A DNA stretch of 64,000 bases. Origin: Syntrophorhabdus sp. PtaB.Bin027. GTDB taxonomy: Bacteria; Desulfobacterota; Syntrophorhabdia; Syntrophorhabdales; Syntrophorhabdaceae. Made by a program: the position numbers and the translations under genes. A model generated the notes under the pieces. It saw only the letters and a list, made by a program, of their open reading frames with translations, was not told the origin of the DNA and searched no databases. Positions 1 to 11,300 of this stretch are shown one piece after another (the stretch's first letter is position 1; each line of letters opens with the position of its first letter). The stretch covers positions 1-64,000 of the forward strand of contig MVQO01000201.1 of NCBI GenBank assembly GCA_002067585.1. Reading direction: 5' to 3'.

Positions 1-2
1 TA

Positions 3-62
3 ATACAAGGGGTCGTCTTTCCTGACGGAGAGATGGCCAAAACACAGGAGCTGGTAGCCTAA
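3..62 (+). CDS. possible 3' end of an upstream coding region (partial)
   Basis: An open frame enters from the left edge and stops at a TAA at 60-62, giving a tail that reads IQGVVFPDGEMAKTQELVA. The composition is protein-like and the stop is followed by about 420 bases without a gene, which fits the end of an upstream gene. Nineteen residues are too few to assign a family. It may also be a chance open frame. Confidence 0.3.
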   Translation: MQGVVFPDGEMAKTQELVA

Positions 63-482
63 TTATGGAGAACAAGGATACGTTGAAAAAAATCCCATAC
101 ACAACTATTGACAATATCTCCTTACCATCAACACGAGTACGTTATGTGCTTCGTTAATTGTGATTATTCATGCAAGCAAACCCTTGTTGCCCTGCGTGGA
201 CAGCAGGATAGCATGAGGCCCCCTGCATAGACTATGCAAAATTCAGCAGGGATTCATATGGGGCAACACGACTATCAGAGAGAGTCTCCAATCAAATTGT
301 CAGCTAGGTATCCATATAGAGGATGGCGATCTCACAATCCTCCGGTTGAGCGATGAAGCTAAAACTGCCTTTCAGTCTAATAGCTGAAAACTGTTTTAAG
401 AAAAACAGATTTTTTCACGATAAAAAAAATAAGCGTAAATACAGATTGGATTCTTGAAGCAGAATCCTCATGAGGAGCTACT
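63..482. other. intergenic stretch upstream of the chemoreceptor
   Basis: About 420 bases with no convincing gene. The short open frames here are not protein-like. I checked for a cyclic-di-GMP riboswitch, which often sits before chemoreceptor genes, and did not see its conserved core. No clear sigma-28 promoter was seen. AGGAGC at 473-478 is the probable ribosome-binding site of the next gene. Confidence 0.5.
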
Positions 483-2141
483 ATGAGATTAAATCCTATT
501 GGAACAATAAAATCCATTAGAAAGGCATCGAATCTTACAATAAGCAAGCGCCTTGCTTTTGGCTTTGGTGTAATTCTTGCGTTAATGATTATTCTTACCA
601 TTACAGGCATCTGGAGCTTAAGCGGTATAAACAGCAAAATTGAACAAATTACCAGGGTTAATAACGCAAAAATTGAACTGGCATATGCTATTCAAAATTC
701 GATTAGTGCTATCGATAAGAGTGTTCTCACGATCGTGCTGTCAAACGATGAGGCAATGACGAAAACAGAACAGCAAAAGATAGAAGCCGCGCGTACAATC
801 TACCAAACATCAATTACAGCACTCGAAAAATTGGAAACCATGGCAAAAGGTAAGGAAATTATTCAAGAGTTGAAACAAAACGCTGAAATCGCTAAGAATG
901 CAAACGACCGGGCACTCGAAACAGCAGCATCAGGTAATACGCAAACTGCTATCACTACCATTACCGGGACCCTACAAATAAGCAATATCCTGGCTAATGC
1001 ATGCAATGATCTTGTGCGATATCAACAGGAACAAACCAGTTTGGGTGCAAAAAATGCTCAGGCAACATACATAAGAGCTCGATTCCTTCTTTTGATAATT
1101 GGAGCAATCGTTTTTGCATTTACGGTTTTTCTTGCCATTGGTCTTGCCAGGAGTATCACAAAACCACTTGGCTACGGTGCGTACATTGCACACAGAATTG
1201 CAGACGGCGATTTAACAGCCCGTATAGAGAACTTGAGGGGAGACGAGACGGGCCAACTTCTCGCGGCAATGCAGAACATGGTGGAAAATCTTCAACGTAT
1301 AATTGGAGAAGTCAAGGCTGCTGCATCAAATATGGCATCTGCAAGCCAGCAGCTAAACACAAATTCTGAACTGATGTCAAAAGGTGCGGGGGAACAGGCG
1401 AGCAGAGCATTACAGGTGGCAAGTGCATCAGAAGAGATGTCCCAAACAATTCTCGATGTTGCAAGAAACACGTCGAGCATTGAAATGTCTTCAACCGAAA
1501 CAGCAAAACTCGCACGAAATGGAGAAAAAGTGGTTGATAGTTCAGTGCACAAGGTCAAGGCGATATCAGAAACAATTGAGGCATCTGCAAAATTGATCAA
1601 ATCCCTTGGAGATCGTTCCAACCAAATAGGTCAAATAATCAGTGTAATTAATGAAATTGCTGATCAAACCAATCTGCTTGCTCTAAACGCAGCTATAGAA
1701 GCAGCAAGAGCAGGAGAAGCAGGGAGAGGATTTGCCGTTGTTGCGGACGAAGTGAAAAAACTGGCTGTAAGAACCAGCAATTCCACTTCTGAGATAAGCT
1801 CTATGATAACATCGATGCAGAAAGAGGTTCATGAAGTTGTGGCTTCTATGGAAACCATAACGCGTGAGGTAACGGCAGGCGTGGAACTCTCGACTCAGGC
1901 AGGGGATGTTTTGAGGAACATAGTAGGGAGCGTCGACCAACTCCATGTAATGGTGCAGCAGATTGCGTCAGCTTCTGAAGAGATGGCTTCCACCTCTGAG
2001 CAGATAAGCAAGGATATAGAAACAATTGCTACCGTATCCAAAGAAACATCTGGAAATTCCGAGGACATTACAAAAGCATCTCTTGAACTTGCAGAATTAT
2101 CTGTGAATCTTGAACGGGCTGTAGCAGGGTTTAACGTGTAA
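483..2141 (+). CDS. methyl-accepting chemotaxis protein
   Basis: Transmembrane chemoreceptor of 552 residues that would signal to a CheA/CheW complex. Residues about 25-44 form the first membrane helix. A mostly helical periplasmic region of about 155 residues follows, of the four-helix-bundle type. The second helix is at about 200-222, then a HAMP segment to about 275, then the long cytoplasmic coiled coil. The highly conserved hairpin tip ([21 protein letters not shown]) lies near residues 391-411. Glutamine/glutamate pairs flanking it are likely methylation sites. The ATG at 483 has AGGAGC just upstream. No che genes lie beside it; CheY- and CheX-like genes occur at the far end of the window. 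The ligand cannot be read from the sequence. Confidence 0.95.
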   Translation: MRLNPIGTIKSIRKASNLTISKRLAFGFGVILALMIILTITGIWSLSGINSKIEQITRVNNAKIELAYAIQNSISAIDKSVLTIVLSNDEAMTKTEQQKIEAARTIYQTSITALEKLETMAKGKEIIQELKQNAEIAKNANDRALETAASGNTQTAITTITGTLQISNILANACNDLVRYQQEQTSLGAKNAQATYIRARFLLLIIGAIVFAFTVFLAIGLARSITKPLGYGAYIAHRIADGDLTARIENLRGDETGQLLAAMQNMVENLQRIIGEVKAAASNMASASQQLNTNSELMSKGAGEQASRALQVASASEEMSQTILDVARNTSSIEMSSTETAKLARNGEKVVDSSVHKVKAISETIEASAKLIKSLGDRSNQIGQIISVINEIADQTNLLALNAAIEAARAGEAGRGFAVVADEVKKLAVRTSNSTSEISSMITSMQKEVHEVVASMETITREVTAGVELSTQAGDVLRNIVGSVDQLHVMVQQIASASEEMASTSEQISKDIETIATVSKETSGNSEDITKASLELAELSVNLERAVAGFNV

Positions 2142-2194
2142 ATATTGATAATTGTGGCTGCAATGGCCATTCAAAGGGTTGATGCCATCCTGAA

Positions 2195-3260
2195 CGTTTG
2201 GGTAACGTCACATGGAACGGCGGCACCAACATCAAGCTTTCTCTTTGTTGCTACTGTTCCTCTGTGAAGGCCCAATCCTTTTTATTATTGCAAACCCCAT
2301 CCCCGGTCCCATTTAACTCATCCTGTGACTGAACGTAAAAGGCCCGTGCTTATACTGTATACCAAATCCGATTCCATTATCTTTCACGAAATAAAGTGCT
2401 CGCATGTTCGTCCAATACGTCTTATTTCAATCGTTCTTTCGGTTTTTTGGCTCAAAAATTAAAAGCTTTCGAAAGGTGATTCACAAACTTTTATTACATC
2501 ATACATACGGTACCCATACAAGGGGCGAGGCCACTAACAATAACCTCCCATTCAGGATAAACCGTTCCTAGCTCCTCTACAACAGATTTCACGAGACTTT
2601 CTGTCTATTGCCATAAGTTCCTGCCTTAGTGCGCGAATGCTAAAATTTGAGTGAGCCAACAAATCTTCTGTGAGTTGCTCTATTTTGTGGAACTGTCTTA
2701 AACAATCCCCATCTGATGTGAGAACCTATCATAAAGCATAACCTTGTAACTCCTAATAATCCTCTCTCGTAAAACGTTTTTTAGCGTATATAGGTTACGT
2801 CAATCATGGGAAACTGTTGGGTTGAAAATCTTCAGTTCATTCTTGGCTTTTCTCAGGTTGATGATTTTCTGAATCAGTTCCTTGTTCTGATTAATAATTT
2901 CCTGCTCAGCAGTTTTTATTGGAGAGATATCATGAAAGGCTGCCAGAGTAGCGGGTTTGCCCTTTCTCTTTGGTGTACGTTGCAACCGTAGTTCGCAATA
3001 TCCGTATTTCTCCGTCAGCTCTTTTGATCCTGTCAAAGATATCAGCAAAAAATTCTCCCTGGTGCCTTGCCAGAAACCTCTCTTATTGTCTTTCTTGTCA
3101 TGTAGAACGACGAACTGATCAAACGGGTGTCGTACGACCTCAGGAACTCCCTAAAGTCTGCGAATTGCAAGAAAGGTTTTATTTACAAAAACCCTCGCAG
3201 TACTGACAGTAATAGCTATACGATCTGCAATGTTTTCATTTATCGTCCGATGCAGATCTT
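2195..3260 (-). pseudogene. decayed PAS / sensor histidine kinase
   Basis: No intact frame crosses this region, but minus-strand translation in shifting frames recovers a histidine kinase in the right order. Around 3048-2800 there is a PAS C-terminal piece (ATLAAFHDISPIKTAEQEI), a coiled coil, and an H-box remnant ending VSHD. Near 2400-2360 a G1-box-like LYFVKDNGIGFGIQY is seen, near 2320-2295 GPGMGFAIIKR (G2 box) in another frame, and near 2265-2205 HRGTVATKRKLDVGAAVPCD, the usual kinase C-terminus, in a third frame. Stops and at least two frameshifts separate the pieces. The ORF of 82 codons at 2800-3048 is only a fragment of this. Boundaries are approximate. Confidence 0.75.
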
Positions 3261-3505
3261 CATTTTCAAATAAGACTTTTTAACTTTACCGCATGTATCA
3301 CTTTCTCCCTGGAGGGCGGCAACACTGTTCCTAAGGATCATTATTGATGGGAGTAGCTGGTGATTTGTGACCACCGTTCTTTTTCATCAAACCTTCTTGG
3401 TCTTGGATATATTTGAACTCCACCAAAGAAATATGCCTTTTGAGCTGAGACAGTCAAAAAAACCCAATATGAGCGCACAGTTTCGTATTAACTATAGGCG
3501 TACTA

Positions 3506-4783
3506 TTAGGAAATAGCCTCCATTGTAAGATGTCTGCGTTCCTTAACGAGCAACATAGCTAAAACTGCTATGAATGCCATGATGGCAGACAGGATAAAGG
3601 CCAGTTGATAGCTTCCTGTTTTGTCGAAGATTACTCCTGCCATGTAAGGCCAAAAACCTGCACCAAGAAAATGCACTGTATTGATGAAGCCTGTGAGAAT
3701 ACCAATGTATGTAAAGCCATATAGTTTTCCGATCAGTATCGGTGTAAGAGGTGCTGTGATTAAATGCGTAAATCCAAAGGCAAAAGCAAATACATAAAAA
3801 GACACCTCATTCTTATATTGAATCAACATAATGAACAGCAATACTCTCAACACAAAAGTGAGAATGATTGGAATTTTACTGCCCATAAAATCAGCCACAG
3901 GCCCAGCGATAAGCACGCCAACTAGGCTCATAAGTCCATACCATGCTAGCATGTTGCCTGCTGTCATTGCTGGAATTCCGTAGTCTGTAGCAAGTGGTAT
4001 CAGATGAATAGTTGCAAAGTAATCTCCACCACCACATATAAACATCACGATGTTAAAAAACCAAAAAGCAGAGGTTTTCATAGCCTTTCTGAGACCTAGA
4101 TCCATGGTATGTCCTTCGGATGAAGCGGGTGGTTGCGTATCGTCTCCCCCTTCTTTCGTTTCTAAAAAACCATATGGTTTAAGGCCAAAGTGTCTAGGGT
4201 CACCCTTGATCACAAAAACTGCAAGCAAAATATTGACAATGAGCATAATGATGCCAATGTAGAGGTATGAGCTTCTCCATCCGTAATTCAAAGCAAAGAA
4301 ACTAAAGAGGGGGACGAGTGCAAACTGCCCGATTGAGTTCCCTGACACAGAAAGGCTGACTGCAAAACCTCGCCATTTATCAAACCATTTACTTGTCAAA
4401 GTAGCCATAAGAGGCACGGCCGTACCTGCAATCCCAAAGGCTGCAAGAATACCATAGGAAAGAAAGAACTGACCAATAGAATGAATGAACGAGGTAAGCA
4501 TAAATCCGGCGGATATAAAAATGGTCGATATGATAACCACCCATTTGGGTCCATACCGATCATAGAGTTTGCCTACAATCAACAGAGATACGGCAAAGAT
4601 TACCATGTTTACAAAAAATACCAGAGATACTTCTCCGCGACCCCAACCAAACTCTTTGATAATCGGCTTGAACATAACACCAAAAGCATATCGCGCCCCA
4701 GCGTTAAAACACAGAATCATAAAAGTTGCACCTACGATATACCATCCATAATGAATGCGTCCGGATTGTTTTTGCTTATTCAA
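3506..4783 (-). CDS. MFS transporter, OFA (oxalate/formate antiporter-like) family
   Basis: Inner-membrane major facilitator carrier of about 425 residues with twelve predicted membrane helices and a hydrophilic central loop near residues 180-215. The opening RIHYGWYIVGATF and the following long helix are typical of the OFA family, which exchanges small carboxylates. I prefer the TTG at 4783 as start because AAAGGAGA at 4790-4797 sits at proper spacing; the ATG at 4855 would add 24 polar residues without homology or a ribosome-binding site. The substrate is unknown. No oxalate or formate enzyme genes are adjacent. It stands alone downstream of the kinase pseudogene. Confidence 0.85.
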   Translation of the reverse strand: MNKQKQSGRIHYGWYIVGATFMILCFNAGARYAFGVMFKPIIKEFGWGRGEVSLVFFVNMVIFAVSLLIVGKLYDRYGPKWVVIISTIFISAGFMLTSFIHSIGQFFLSYGILAAFGIAGTAVPLMATLTSKWFDKWRGFAVSLSVSGNSIGQFALVPLFSFFALNYGWRSSYLYIGIIMLIVNILLAVFVIKGDPRHFGLKPYGFLETKEGGDDTQPPASSEGHTMDLGLRKAMKTSAFWFFNIVMFICGGGDYFATIHLIPLATDYGIPAMTAGNMLAWYGLMSLVGVLIAGPVADFMGSKIPIILTFVLRVLLFIMLIQYKNEVSFYVFAFAFGFTHLITAPLTPILIGKLYGFTYIGILTGFINTVHFLGAGFWPYMAGVIFDKTGSYQLAFILSAIMAFIAVLAMLLVKERRHLTMEAIS

Positions 4784-4855
4784 AGGTATCTCCTTTATTA
4801 AGTCCTTGATTCGATATTTGTTAGGCAGAATACTACGTGACGTAACTCTTTGCAA

Positions 4856-5386
4856 ATAAAAATTAAACAGGGCAGAGGCTATTTTCTTTCTGTCCCGCCT
4901 CTATCATGCTATCTACTATCTCGAAATTTTGTTTTTAAGACACTTATTACATCTTACATCGATATGCCATTGTAGAAATCTCCTCACTATCTTTTCCATA
5001 AGAAGAGGATCGGTTCCAATGGATATGGTTCAGCCCTGAATTACTTTTCCGGACCGAAAATATACGATCGCGGTCTTTCCGATATATGTCTTGAGATTCT
5101 CTGTCACGGAGACAGATGCATCTAATTTCTTGAAAGTCTCCCAAATTTGCCCATTCTATCAGAATACCGGAAGGACTGTGCGATAACCACTGATATAGGA
5201 TCTCAATACATACATTTGGTTACGTCCTCAGACTCACTTACATTGTACGGTTCTTTATTCTCAGTAACTCATTTAATCCGAACAGATTTAATAGTTATAT
5301 TCAATTGACGAAAAACTCCTTGTAAACTGCAAATTCATGAGAACCAATTATTTGGCACAATAATTAGGATAAGGAGAAATACACTT
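4856..5386. other. intergenic stretch, possible gene remnant
   Basis: About 530 bases without a convincing gene. A 65-codon open frame at 4947-5144 on the minus strand is charged and not recognisable; neighbouring frames give broken pieces, so this may be a decayed coding remnant, but I cannot name a family. AAGGAGA at 5371-5377 serves the gene that starts at 5387. Confidence 0.4.
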
Positions 5387-5977
5387 TTGGAAGGCAACTA
5401 TAGTAAACACGAGCCCAAACTGGAATGGCAGCTTTTAAAGGAAAAAATGGAAATAGAGGCAAAAAGGGAATTTGCAGATACTAATGATGTTCGTGGGTCA
5501 GAAGATCACATTACACCTCGGAAAATACCACCTTCGTCCTCTGATCCTGAAATCGATCAATGTTTTCATGCAACACATTCCCAAGCATTTCACTACGCTG
5601 GTTTTTGGCTCAGATTCTTAGCATTCGTTATTGATAGTTTGATTTTCGCGATTGCTGGTATTATTCTTGGTTTTTTTGTTGGACAAACTGGTGGTTCTAC
5701 AAAGAGCCTGGATATGCCCTTTTTTATTATAAGCTGGCTTTACTACGCACTCATGGAAAGTTCGCCTAAACGGGCTACCCTAGGAAAAATAGTACTTGGT
5801 ATATCTGTAACAGATTTATCCGGCCATCGTATATCATTTGGAAGGGCAACGGGAAGGTACTTTGGAAAGATTATTTCAGGTATAATATTAAGCTTTGGTT
5901 ATATAATGGCGGCCTTCACAACAAAAAAACAGGCGCTTCATGACATCATGGCATCTACTTTGGTCATCAAAAATTAA
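5387..5977 (+). CDS. RDD family membrane protein
   Basis: Integral membrane protein of 196 residues. A charged N-terminal segment of about 65 residues leads into an RDD domain: RFLAFVID at about residues 75-82 carries the signature Arg and Asp inside the first helix. A second helix lies at about 110-122, then LGKIVLGISVTD with its usual polar loop, and a third hydrophobic stretch at about 162-180, ending LHDIMASTLVI as in the family. Translation starts at TTG 5387, nine bases after AAGGAGA. RDD proteins are implicated in ion or small-molecule transport, but this member has no assigned role. It is monocistronic, followed by tRNA-Arg. Confidence 0.85.
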   Translation: MEGNYSKHEPKLEWQLLKEKMEIEAKREFADTNDVRGSEDHITPRKIPPSSSDPEIDQCFHATHSQAFHYAGFWLRFLAFVIDSLIFAIAGIILGFFVGQTGGSTKSLDMPFFIISWLYYALMESSPKRATLGKIVLGISVTDLSGHRISFGRATGRYFGKIISGIILSFGYIMAAFTTKKQALHDIMASTLVIKN

Positions 5978-6084
5978 ATATGGGGGCGTCAGACGGTTTT
6001 TGAAGCAAATGGGAAGAGTACTTTAGGTCAAAAGACCGAGTGCCTTTCTTTAACAGATATGGTATTATGAAGCCATGACAAAGC

Positions 6085-6161
6085 GCGCCCATAGCTCAAC
6101 TGGACAGAGCGTTGGACTTCGGATCCAAAGGTTGAGGGTTCGACCCCTTCTGGGCGCGCCA
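6085..6161 (+). tRNA. tRNA-Arg (TCG)
   Basis: Cloverleaf of 77 nt. Acceptor GCGCCCA pairs with TGGGCGC, the anticodon stem TTGGA/TCCAA encloses loop CTTCGGA with anticodon TCG, the T loop is TTCGACC, and CCA is encoded at 6159-6161. The TCG anticodon reads CGN arginine codons. Confidence 0.97.
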
Positions 6162-6191
6162 ATGATGATTTATGATTTATATCATCAAGGC

Positions 6192-6758
6192 TTATTTTTT
6201 GATATGCTTTTTTCCCATGTCCCATGCGCTGCCGATATCCTGACCGAGCGCTCGATATCTCTTGTCAGGCATGCTGAGAATAAAAGAGTTTATCTTTTTC
6301 AAGTCGGGAGTGCCTCCTGTTAAACAGTTCTCATCGCAATAAGCAGTGATGATTTCTCCGATGAAAAGATCTTCAGCTGGTAGTTCAACAGTCTGTACCA
6401 GTCTACACTCCACATTAAATGGGCATTCCTTGACCATTGGTGCAGTTTCAAGCTCTCCATAAAAAGTTTCAAATATTGTAGCCTTATCAAATTTTTTGCC
6501 AGAAACCAAACCACAATAGTCAACTTTTTCAGCAATATCCACAGAAGGGATGTTCAGACTGAAGGTTCTGTTAGTTTTTATGCCCAAATTTGTGTAATGA
6601 GCTTTGTTCATCGCAATAGCCAGGTATGGAGGGTCAGGATTCACCATACTAAACCATGCGACCGTAAGGTAATTTGCTTTTTCGCCAATCTTTGCCCCAA
6701 CAACTGCGCAGGGCATAGGATAGTATGCACGTCCCTCATGTACCTTAATCTTCTTCAT
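6192..6758 (-). CDS. flavin reductase family protein (FMN-binding split barrel)
   Basis: Soluble protein of 188 residues resembling the flavin reductase-like domain. The N-terminal YYPMPCAVVGAKIGEKANYLTVAW segment, with NYLTVAWFSMVNPDPPYLAIAM, is the typical FMN-binding start of the family, followed by HYTNLGIKTNRTFSLNIPS. Related anaerobe proteins are often annotated as flavoredoxins, which pass electrons through FMN. The start ATG at 6758 is preceded by AAGGGGTG. A sigma-70-like promoter lies upstream (6798-6826). The gene is alone, so its redox partner is unknown. Cysteines at the C-terminal half are not in a recognised cluster motif. Confidence 0.85.
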   Translation of the reverse strand: MKKIKVHEGRAYYPMPCAVVGAKIGEKANYLTVAWFSMVNPDPPYLAIAMNKAHYTNLGIKTNRTFSLNIPSVDIAEKVDYCGLVSGKKFDKATIFETFYGELETAPMVKECPFNVECRLVQTVELPAEDLFIGEIITAYCDENCLTGGTPDLKKINSFILSMPDKRYRALGQDIGSAWDMGKKHIKK

Positions 6759-6797
6759 AATGCACCCCTTGAGAATGACACAATAAATTTACAAATG

Positions 6798-6826
6798 ACT
6801 TTAATGTGCGAAGATCGCTTTGTCAA
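6798..6826 (-). promoter_or_regulatory. sigma-70-type promoter of the flavin reductase gene
   Basis: On the minus strand TTGACA (6826-6821), a 17-base spacer, and TAAAGT (6803-6798), about 40 bases ahead of the start codon. The -35 is perfect and the -10 matches four of six. Confidence 0.55.
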
Positions 6827-7244
6827 GAAAAATGAGGGTTATTTCCTTTGACAGGATTTCACTGCGACCTACCCGTTAAGATACTGCAGACACCCTTAAT
6901 GAACCTTCCCCTAATGATAAACAACTCTGCAGTAAGCAAGTGGTCTGGCTATTATGCGATAGCACAGTCTTTGATCTTTTTAAGGTAAACATACCTGTTC
7001 TTTGTATTATCCCATGGCTTTTTTCTAATGACCATAATGTTACACTGCAAACGCGATTGCATGATCGAGTGAGCAGGGATATTCGTGCCCTTCCGGATTG
7101 TAATTGTTACAAACTCTATCATACCACCTAACATTCATGAGTGGTTCTTGAGTGAGTTGCGCGTGTCTGCTTTACGTTAACAACCTCTATCTGTGTGATA
7201 GGATGTGTGCCATTTTATATGGGTAGCCTATTCTTTCATTCCTG
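6827..7244. other. intergenic stretch
   Basis: About 420 bases between two divergent genes. Short open frames on both strands (for example 6940-7131) have no protein-like features and no ribosome-binding sites. I see nothing else here. Confidence 0.5.
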
Positions 7245-7273
7245 TTGACAGGCAAAAAAGGTGATGGCAAAAT
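7245..7273 (+). promoter_or_regulatory. candidate sigma-70 promoter of the DUF3108 gene
   Basis: TTGACA at 7245-7250, a 17-base spacer and CAAAAT at 7268-7273, about 70 bases before the ATG at 7345. The -35 is perfect, the -10 is weak (four of six). Confidence 0.45.
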
Positions 7274-7344
7274 ATTTGATATTGTATGACCTTGGTACCA
7301 ACTTGATGACTATGTGGTGTACCTAAGAAAAAAAGTGTAAGAAA

Positions 7345-8196
7345 ATGATTTCACGAAGATACATCCTAAAATGGTTTTTTGGACTCCCCCTACTTTCTTT
7401 GTTCCCCTTCCAGATATCGGATGTAAGAGCACAGGCGACTCAGTCTGGGAACGGTAAGATTGCTGCGTCTATTGGTGAGTTTTTTGCTGGCGAAGAACTA
7501 CAGTTTGAAATTTCCTTCATGTTTTTAAAAAAAGTTGCTGTAGCAAGAATGACCTTTAAGCGGGCAGAAAAAAAAGGTAGATATATTTCTGTTCTTGAAG
7601 GAGAGACAGTTGGTATTGTTGGCTGGTTGTCAAGGTATCGGGCGGATACCTATTGTACAGTGATGGAAGAAACTGAAGGTGGGATGCGTCTCAGGTCCGT
7701 GTCTTTTGATGAGAATGTAAGAATTGGGAAGAAAACAAGAACATTTTCCCACGAATTTGATTATGAGAAAAAAAAGTGGACTAAACGTTCAACCAGGAGA
7801 GGCGCGAGATTACGGACGGTTGAGGCTGCTATTCCGGAAGGCAAGGTGTATGATGATTTTTTGTGTGCCTCTTACAATTTCCGATATGGCGTGTATGGTC
7901 CCCTTGAGAGGGGACGAACATATATCATTCCTACATTTCCCCGGAAAAGATCAAGCAAGTACGAAATTAAGATAGCTGCAAAAGAAAAAGAGGATCATCA
8001 GCGGGTTGCCGACAAAGTTGGAGATGAAGCTGCTTTGCTTCTACAACTCAAACTTGATCCAGAAATCATAGATTCAAAAACAGGCATTATCGATGGATGG
8101 CTCTCAAAGGATAATTGTCCTTTAGAAGGAATTATAAGAGACGCTATTCTTTTTGGAGATGTGCACGGGAAGCTCGTTAGCAGAATAAAACGATAA
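7345..8196 (+). CDS. DUF3108 domain exported protein with Tat-like signal
   Basis: Protein of 283 residues predicted to be exported. The N-terminus carries SRRYILK, close to the twin-arginine consensus (S/T)RRxFLK, then a hydrophobic segment and a likely cleavage after VRA at about residue 30. The mature part matches the DUF3108 pattern: GEELQFEISFMFLKKVAVARM near residues 49-69, a central VGWLSRYRADTY, and a C-terminal IDGWLSKDNCPLEGIIRDAILFGDVHGKL. Members are periplasmic or outer-membrane associated beta-rich proteins of unknown function. The next gene, on the same strand, starts 194 bases downstream. Confidence 0.8.
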   Translation: MISRRYILKWFFGLPLLSLFPFQISDVRAQATQSGNGKIAASIGEFFAGEELQFEISFMFLKKVAVARMTFKRAEKKGRYISVLEGETVGIVGWLSRYRADTYCTVMEETEGGMRLRSVSFDENVRIGKKTRTFSHEFDYEKKKWTKRSTRRGARLRTVEAAIPEGKVYDDFLCASYNFRYGVYGPLERGRTYIIPTFPRKRSSKYEIKIAAKEKEDHQRVADKVGDEAALLLQLKLDPEIIDSKTGIIDGWLSKDNCPLEGIIRDAILFGDVHGKLVSRIKR

Positions 8197-8390
8197 AAGC
8201 CAAACAATATCGATATTTCCACATGTCAGTGGTTTACAGGACCGGACCATTTGTCTTGTACATTCACGTAACAGGATGAATGTCGCCGGCACGCTATTTT
8301 TTTGTCATTTATTTTTATATTTCAACATGGTTTGCCGCGGAGGGAAAAGGTGAGATAAATCATTGATAACGCAGAGTTTACGCTGTTAAA

Positions 8391-11300
8391 GTGATTATCA
8401 AAGTCATGCTCAAAAAAGGAAAACAAAAGCAGGACAAAAAAGCAGCCAATTTGCATAAAGATAGTTCTTTTAATATCCGTGATCTGGTTATGAGAACTCC
8501 TGCGAGCACATCACCCGAAAGATCTCCAGAACTGTACAAAGATGAAAAGCGAGCTAAGCCCCTGAAACAAGATACAATAGCTAAGCCTTCTCCTGCAGCA
8601 GCAATAAAAAGTAGTAATGATAAATTAGCACAAATTATCAAGGAGTTAAACTCCTTCGATGTGAGAACAATACAACGACGATCTGATCCAAGGATGAAGG
8701 CGCTCTGTGGACAGATCAATGACATACTTGCCGAAATTTTTGGTCGTAATTCTGATGAATACGATGACTATGTAATTTATTCTCTCGATACATTACCCAT
8801 CACTATTGGTGGTTCATGGCACCCATTGCCCGAAGTTCAAGAAGGGTATCGCAAAGGGATTCAATCTGCCATCACAAAACTTACCTCCCTCCTTGTTATT
8901 CAGAAAAGTAAATTAGAAATTGTTTCTGGAGAAAAACCAGCACGCAATGTTGTTAATGAGCCATCTGTTAATCAAGTTATTACAGGAAAAGAGAAGGTAT
9001 CTCTTGTAAATCTGAGAGGAAAAATCAGAAGTAGGGAAACAGTATTCTTCAGCCAATGTGAAGGAACAGAGAACGATCATCGAAAATCACATTCCAACTC
9101 TGAAGAATCTGATACACGAGCACGCGCAATCAAGAGATTTTCTCAGAATAACCATTGTAAACCTATCCAAACTGAGACTGAAGTGGCAATGCATCACACA
9201 GGTGATGAAGAATCAATTCAAAAAATAAATCCTGATAATAATAAGCCAGTATTGTTGGAAAATCTTGAAGAAAAGCTGAAAACACTTGAAAGTGAACCTG
9301 TTTTTAAAGATAAAGAAAATGAGTTCGTTGAGACCGAGCATGATCCATTATTTGGAAAGCCAAATCACGAGGAGAGTCCATTATCGACACTCGTCATGCA
9401 ACTGAACGAAATCGTTACAAGTGATCCTGGATACACGGAAACGCGTTTAAGCAATGTAACAGGTAGTAATGAAAAGAATTTGTCATTCATGCAAAAAGAA
9501 GGTGGCATGTGTATCGGGTTTGATGAAGAATCGGCAACTCCTTCTTTTGAAAGGGTGGCTGAAATCTACGCCACAGATTCAGAAATTTCAGAAATTGAAG
9601 AAGTTCTGGTTATTGATGGAGATGATATCCTATCCACAGAAGATAGCTTAATACAAACCCTTGAGAATGAAGATAGAGAACAAGAGATTGCCAAGTCAGC
9701 CATAAACGATGAATGCATTGACAGAATCACTGATGGGAAAAAGAGGATATCCCTTGACGAACTGCAACAAAAGCTCAGGGAGTTTGAAGGGAAAGAGTTT
9801 CTACAAAGTGAACCCCTCAATGATTTTGAAAATAAGGAAAATGAAGAAGCCTTTCTCGTTGACGGCGCAGATTGCTTGCCTGAGGAAATGATGAAAGAAC
9901 TTGTTCAGGAGGCAGGTTCTCTTGATGTATGTGAAATACAGCCTCCTGATCGAGAGGTGCTGATAATCGATGGAGATGTTGATCCAGATCAACACGCTTT
10001 CTCTGTGGATGATGACGAGGAACCACATGAGATAGAAGCCCACGAAAGTTTGACTCAGGAAAAAAATGATGACGAGGGAATGCTGGTAATTGAGTGTGAC
10101 TCGGGGCTTCCTGAGGAGTTATTAAATGAACTTGGACAAGAAGACAGCTTAGTTTGCAAAGAAGATCAGTTGCAAAGACCTTTGAAAAACGTTGAGGTGG
10201 GAGAAAATTTAACAAACCTTTCTGAGCAGTACAGTCTTGACAGGTCAATGATTATTGATCTGTGTTCCAGCACGGTCTCCCTTAATATTTGTTTTCTCAA
10301 AGAGGATGATGGCACAAAAAGGGAAACCATTCTCGAAGATTTGGAGAAGAGACTGACACATTTTAGTCTTTTGGGGCCTGGGGAAGAGAGTCTACATTGG
10401 ACAGAGGTTTATGACGTAGAAAAGGTTAATTCTGTTGCAGCGCAAGGTCAGTCAGACATGGGAACAAATGAAGACCATGCTTCTTCTGGAAGCCCAATTG
10501 AAACTGAACAAACCTACGTCGATTTGCTTCATTCATTCGACGTCAAGAATGTTTTCTCTGCTGGATTTGATAAAGATTTTCCTTTAAAGGAAATTGCGAT
10601 TTCTAATGAAGCCCCTGAGTTTTCCGATGTCGTGGGATGTGATGAAAATGCCATAATGGAATGCACGGATAGGCTATTGCCTGTTTGTTTGGATGTTTTA
10701 CATTGTGTGGCAGTAGATAATATACTTGTGGAAGATATTGCATTTATTGAACAAAATAAGAAGCTGCCTGACCAGAATATTATCATCGAAAAGGTTTGTG
10801 AAGAGTGTTCAGATTATATCTCATTTAATAATCTCGAATCGTTGACCGATCATACCAGTGAGATGCATATAACAACGCCCGTTGAATTTTTTGATGTCGA
10901 GCGCATGTTTGAAGAAAATAATGATGAGAAACATTTTGATGGTGATTTAACTGACTTTTGCCAGTTGCAGCCAGTTGAAGATTGGGTTGATTCCAACAAT
11001 GGGGATCAACAAGAGTTCAAATTTATAGCCCCAGAAGCAATGAAAGAAGAACCAGTTCCTTTTTTCATGGATGAAGAATTGACTGACCAGGTAGCAGAGA
11101 AATTGTGCGTACATAACGAGGAAACGTTCGAAGAACTGCCTCAACTTATATTTGATCCTTTTGATGGCATTGACAATCATGAGTTTCCGCCGATTACAGG
11201 GAATGTGGACTTGACAGTAGAAACAGCTGAGCACCATATTGTAGATTCGATTTTAATGAATGTTAATGAAGAGTTGTTGGTTAAGCCTGGTACGGATGAA

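Noticed and set aside
120-300. Possible riboswitch ahead of the chemoreceptor
   Set aside because: Looked for the GEMM (cyclic-di-GMP) core; the conserved segments are not there.
6164-6200. GATGAT...ATCATC repeat followed by a T-rich stretch after tRNA-Arg
   Set aside because: Stem is only A-T rich and short; too weak to call a terminator.
6028-6225. 65-codon minus-strand ORF (ARPEGVEPSTFGSEVQRS)
   Set aside because: Antisense of tRNA-Arg, a common spurious protein.
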